Shown: in pieces, positions 61,697 to 64,000 of the stretch | Position numbering within the stretch: the stretch's first letter is position 1 | How the letters are laid out: every line of letters starts with the position of its first letter | Assembly: GCF_012726265.1 (NCBI RefSeq) | Contig: NZ_JAASAG010000006.1 | Location: forward strand, 1 to 64,000 | Origin: Streptomyces sp. HNM0575 | Lineage (GTDB): Bacteria > Actinomycetota > Actinomycetes > Streptomycetales > Streptomycetaceae | Direction of reading: 5' to 3' | Length of the DNA stretch: 64,000 nucleotides | Made by a program: the position numbers and the translations under genes | The notes under the pieces: generated by a model | The model's input: only the letters and a program-made list of their open reading frames with translations | What the model was told of the DNA's origin: nothing | Database searches by the model: none

Positions 61697-63178
61697 CTAG
61701 CAGATCTCGTCCGGTCTGTTGCCCCCGTCGCTTCCGGTGAGTCGGGCGAAGAGCGGTGGGGAGTCCCAGCCGGGGCGTTCGCCGGTCATCCATTGCGACA
61801 CCGACGGTTTCGGTGGGTGGCGTACGCCGCCGAGCGCGTACAGGGCGGCGCCGAGCACCGCACCCGCGACGCTGATGCCGAGGCAGATCCACAGGGCGTC
61901 CCTCGTGCCCGAGACGGGATTGCTCTCGACGGTGGTGGCGACGTACAGCAGGACCGGGGCGATCAGGAACGCCGCCACCGCACGCATCAACTCCACGATC
62001 GCGAACACCCGTTGGACCTGGTTGGAGCGCAGCGAGAAGCCGGCGATGAACAGCGCCGGGACCACGGAGGAGCCCACGCCGACGCCGACCAGTCCCGAGC
62101 CCACGGCGATGAGAGGGGACGTCGGCGGCTGGGCGGAGTTCATGACCACGATGCCGGCGCTGAGGAAGGTCAATCCGGCCAGGACGTAGTAATGCAGCAG
62201 GCGGGTGCGGAAGACGCGGCCGAAGACGATCGCGGCGATCACCGCCCCGCCCACCTCGGGAAGGTAGAGCAGTCCCAGGTGCAGGGGCGTCATGCGGTCC
62301 GTCAGCACCGTCGAGGTCAGCAACGTCGCCGACACCGACGCTCCCGCCGCGCAGATCGCGGCGACGATCCCGGCGACCGGGAACGTGCTGAAGAGGCTGC
62401 GCACGCACAGCAGCGGATGTTCGGCCGTGTACTCGCGGATGAAGAGGACGACGATCAGCAGCAGCCCGCCGATCAACGGCGCCCACACCCTGGCCTCGGA
62501 GAAGCTGTGGGTGAGCAGTTCGGAGGCGCCGAAGAACCCTGCCACACATCCGGCGCTGGCAAGCCCGAGTGCGATGGAGTCGATTTTCGTGCCCTTGCCG
62601 GCCGGCGGGGTGTACTCGAAGGTCAGGACGGACAGCACGAGCGCCGCCACGGCGATTCCGGCGATCACCCAGAACAGCGGCCGCCAGTCGTCGGATTCGG
62701 CTTGGATGCCGGCGAACACCGGACCGAGCGCGACTGCGCCGAAGATGCACATGTTCAGGACCACGGCGGTCTCGCGCAGCCGGGCCTCCGGATATCCGGT
62801 GATCAGCGGCGGTACGGCCGCGATCAGCAGCAGGCTGGTGCACAGGCCCTGAAGGACGTGCCCGACGATGAACATCCCGGCGTTCACGGCCGACGCGGTG
62901 AGCACCGAGCCGATCACGAGCAGGGAGCCGTAGACGATCAGCATGCGCCGCTGCGGGAGGTGCTGGGCGAACTGCACGGCCAGGACCGTGCCCACGGCGT
63001 AGCCGGCGTTGGCCAGACCCACCGTCACATTGAGCGTCTGGGGGCTCATCTCCAGCTCATGGGCGATGATCGGCGTGATCGGGCCCAGGGCCGCGGAGAG
63101 AGCCAGGTACGGCACCAGGGCGAAAACGACCATTGCCGCCACCACGGGGTAGCGGCCGGCCAGCGGACCCTTGAACAT
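61697..63178 (-). CDS. MFS transporter, DHA2-like drug or metabolite exporter
   Basis: 493 residues with about 14 hydrophobic helices. Starts MFKGPLAGRYPVVAAMVVFA; PQTLNVTVGLANAGYAVGT, RRMLIVYGSLLVIGSVLTAS and GHVLQGLCTSLLLIAAVPPL form the motif A/B regions and the VLNMCIFGAVALGPVFAG helix resembles motif C. The EYTPPAGKGTKIDSIALGLA loop is typical between the halves of 14-helix DHA2 proteins. The substrate is unknown. The C-terminal 40 residues are cytoplasmic. It has no adjacent regulator in view. Confidence 0.85.
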   Translation of the reverse strand: MFKGPLAGRYPVVAAMVVFALVPYLALSAALGPITPIIAHELEMSPQTLNVTVGLANAGYAVGTVLAVQFAQHLPQRRMLIVYGSLLVIGSVLTASAVNAGMFIVGHVLQGLCTSLLLIAAVPPLITGYPEARLRETAVVLNMCIFGAVALGPVFAGIQAESDDWRPLFWVIAGIAVAALVLSVLTFEYTPPAGKGTKIDSIALGLASAGCVAGFFGASELLTHSFSEARVWAPLIGGLLLIVVLFIREYTAEHPLLCVRSLFSTFPVAGIVAAICAAGASVSATLLTSTVLTDRMTPLHLGLLYLPEVGGAVIAAIVFGRVFRTRLLHYYVLAGLTFLSAGIVVMNSAQPPTSPLIAVGSGLVGVGVGSSVVPALFIAGFSLRSNQVQRVFAIVELMRAVAAFLIAPVLLYVATTVESNPVSGTRDALWICLGISVAGAVLGAALYALGGVRHPPKPSVSQWMTGERPGWDSPPLFARLTGSDGGNRPDEIC

Positions 63179-63452
63179 AGGTCGGCTTCCCCGTTCTGTG
63201 GGATATGTGGCGTGAAGTCACCATGGTGAACCGCCACCACCGGTCTCCCGTTCAAGCGCAGCCGCTGAAGTCACACGATCGATGCCCGGTCGGTGAATGC
63301 GCGCTGAATCTCCGCCCCGCCCCGCCTCGCACCTCGGAGCATCGGTACCTGGCCGGGGGTCGGCGCCGCCGGTCACCGTCGCCCAGGGCGGGTTGCTAAA
63401 GGGATGTCTACGCGCACACTGGCGGTTCCCATTCGACCCGAAGGACTGAGCC

Positions 63453-63776
63453 GTGCCCGACCGACCTGAGATTGTCTGCATCTGTGGCTCTACCCGGTTC
63501 GGGGACGAGATGAGCGCGGCGAACCGTGACCTGACCTTCGCCGGCGTCATCGTCGTCGCGCCAGGCGTCTTCCTGCGTGCCGAAGGTCATGAAGCAGACG
63601 AGTTGATCACCAACGAGCAGAAGGCCGCGCTGGACGCCCTCCACCTGCGCAAGATCGACCTGGCTGACCGGGTTCTGGTCGTCAACCCAGGCGGATACAT
63701 CGGCGAGTCCACGAGCAGGGAGATCGCATACGCCCACGCCACCGGCAAGCCGATCTCGTTCACCGATCCCGTCTGA
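63453..63776 (+). CDS. nucleoside 2-deoxyribosyltransferase-like protein
   Basis: 107 residues. CICGSTRFGDEMSAANRDLT near the start resembles the nucleotide-binding loop of nucleoside deoxyribosyltransferases and of DUF4406 proteins; LHLRKIDLADRVLVVNPGGY then ESTSREIAYAHATGKPI is the same kind of active-site end. It may act on nucleosides or nucleotides. GTG 63453 has no strong ribosome-binding site. Many relatives lie on phages or plasmids, which suits the accessory character of this end. Confidence 0.75.
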   Translation: MPDRPEIVCICGSTRFGDEMSAANRDLTFAGVIVVAPGVFLRAEGHEADELITNEQKAALDALHLRKIDLADRVLVVNPGGYIGESTSREIAYAHATGKPISFTDPV

Positions 63777-63800
63777 CCAGTAGACGCTTCGTGGTGCGGC

Positions 63801-63857
63801 GAGACCGGACGGCCACGTCAGCGCCCGGACCGGCTGCCGGCGGACAAGGGCTACCAG
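63801..63857 (+). pseudogene. Possible IS5-type transposase remnant
   Basis: About 19 codons read ETGRPRQRPDRLPADKGYQT, which resembles the RPxxLxADKGY segment around the second catalytic Asp of IS5-family DDE transposases. No start, no first or third acidic motif, and a hexanucleotide repeat follows at once. It is likely a fragment left by a lost element, and chance resemblance cannot be excluded. Confidence 0.42.
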
Positions 63858-63887
63858 ACCGGCACCGGCACCGGCACCGGCACCGGC
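63858..63887. repeat. ACCGGC hexanucleotide repeat, right copy
   Basis: Five perfect ACCGGC units. It directly follows the transposase-like fragment and precedes the partial gene at 63900. Confidence 0.88.
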
Positions 63888-63899
63888 GGTCACCGCCGC

Positions 63900-64000
63900 T
63901 TAGCGCTTGACCTGGCTGCGGACGGCCAGGACCGCCAGGCCCAGGAGGACCGGCTCAACCAGGCGAGAGCCCATCTCGATGTAGGTGCCGGCCGTGGTCA
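63900..64000 (-). CDS. C-terminal end of a small membrane protein gene (cut by window edge)
   Basis: Reading the minus strand from the edge, 33 codons without stop encode TTAGTYIEMGSRLVEPVLLG and then LAVLAVRSQVKR, ending with TAA at 63900. The piece has one hydrophobic helix and a basic end. I do not recognise the protein, and most of it lies outside. A coding call rests on the open frame and the hydrophobic helix only. Confidence 0.4.
   Translation of the reverse strand, partial: TTAGTYIEMGSRLVEPVLLGLAVLAVRSQVKR

Noticed and set aside
63453..63776. A truncated full-length deoxyribosyltransferase
   Set aside because: Although short, its start and end motifs are both present, and short relatives of this size exist, so truncation is not supported.

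Overview
The window is chromosomal DNA of a Streptomyces or very close relative. GC is very high, GTG starts and G/C third positions are common, and the gene content is a hallmark set: GlnR, Nur, RsiG, MsiK, mycothiol genes mshA and mshD, PhoU/PhoR-PhoP, CarD, and many lipoprotein and Pro/Gly-tailed membrane proteins. Many genes appear leaderless, with a TANNNT-like -10 box six or seven bases before the start codon. From memory, unverified here, the left half (GntR regulator to ppk) and the right half (mshA to msiK) are two segments of the S. coelicolor core, with the left one inverted relative to the right.

Layout. 1-8422: 3' end of an IS110-type transposase, a PLP enzyme, a DUF4097 lipoprotein facing a MerR-PP2C fusion across a repeat-rich promoter, an ankyrin protein, a HAD hydrolase, a phosphotransferase, a GntR regulator and a 58-residue membrane protein. 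8662-16916: Eis-like acetyltransferase, asparaginase, the c-di-GMP-binding anti-sigma factor RsiG, Dtd, a VOC/AraC pair, YgfZ, Nur, a nitrobindin-like protein, a 33-residue membrane peptide and a DsrE protein. 17098-20933: a sulfur block (DUF1416, rhodanese, and a 27-residue Cys-containing leader peptide followed by a stem-loop), then LmeA, a membrane protein and a MoaD/ThiS protein. 21070-31589: hydrolase, glnR, LacI regulator, a two-component pair, flavin reductase, mshD and ppk.

31764-34282: a CHAD protein with a collagen-like start (a likely polyphosphate partner of Ppk), Hsp20 and DUF2267. 34307-37362: methyltransferase, mshA and a YbjN protein. 37519-44075: an apparent polyhydroxybutyrate/3-hydroxybutyrate module made of a secreted depolymerase-like esterase, 3-hydroxybutyrate dehydrogenase, a GAF/PucR-type regulator and an MFS symporter; the dehydrogenase and symporter promoters share the half-site ATGTGGCG. 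44198-50677: gpmA, a 49-residue Cys-rich peptide, phoU facing phoR-phoP across a three-unit PHO box, a lipoprotein and carD. 51192-60606: ispD-ispF, an F420/FMN-type oxidoreductase, cysS, rlmB, a DoxX membrane protein, a sugar nucleotidyltransferase, a secreted protein and msiK.

60790-64000: tRNA-Thr(TGT) with a terminator, then accessory-looking genes (hexapeptide acetyltransferase, MFS exporter, a deoxyribosyltransferase-like protein, a possible transposase remnant and the end of a small membrane gene), with ACCGGC hexanucleotide repeats at two places. The best candidates for under-described biology are the Cys-leader attenuator, the PHB/3HB regulon with its operator, the Cys-rich peptide beside the phosphate regulon, the paired inverted repeats before the GntR gene, and the MerR-PP2C/DUF4097 promoter.
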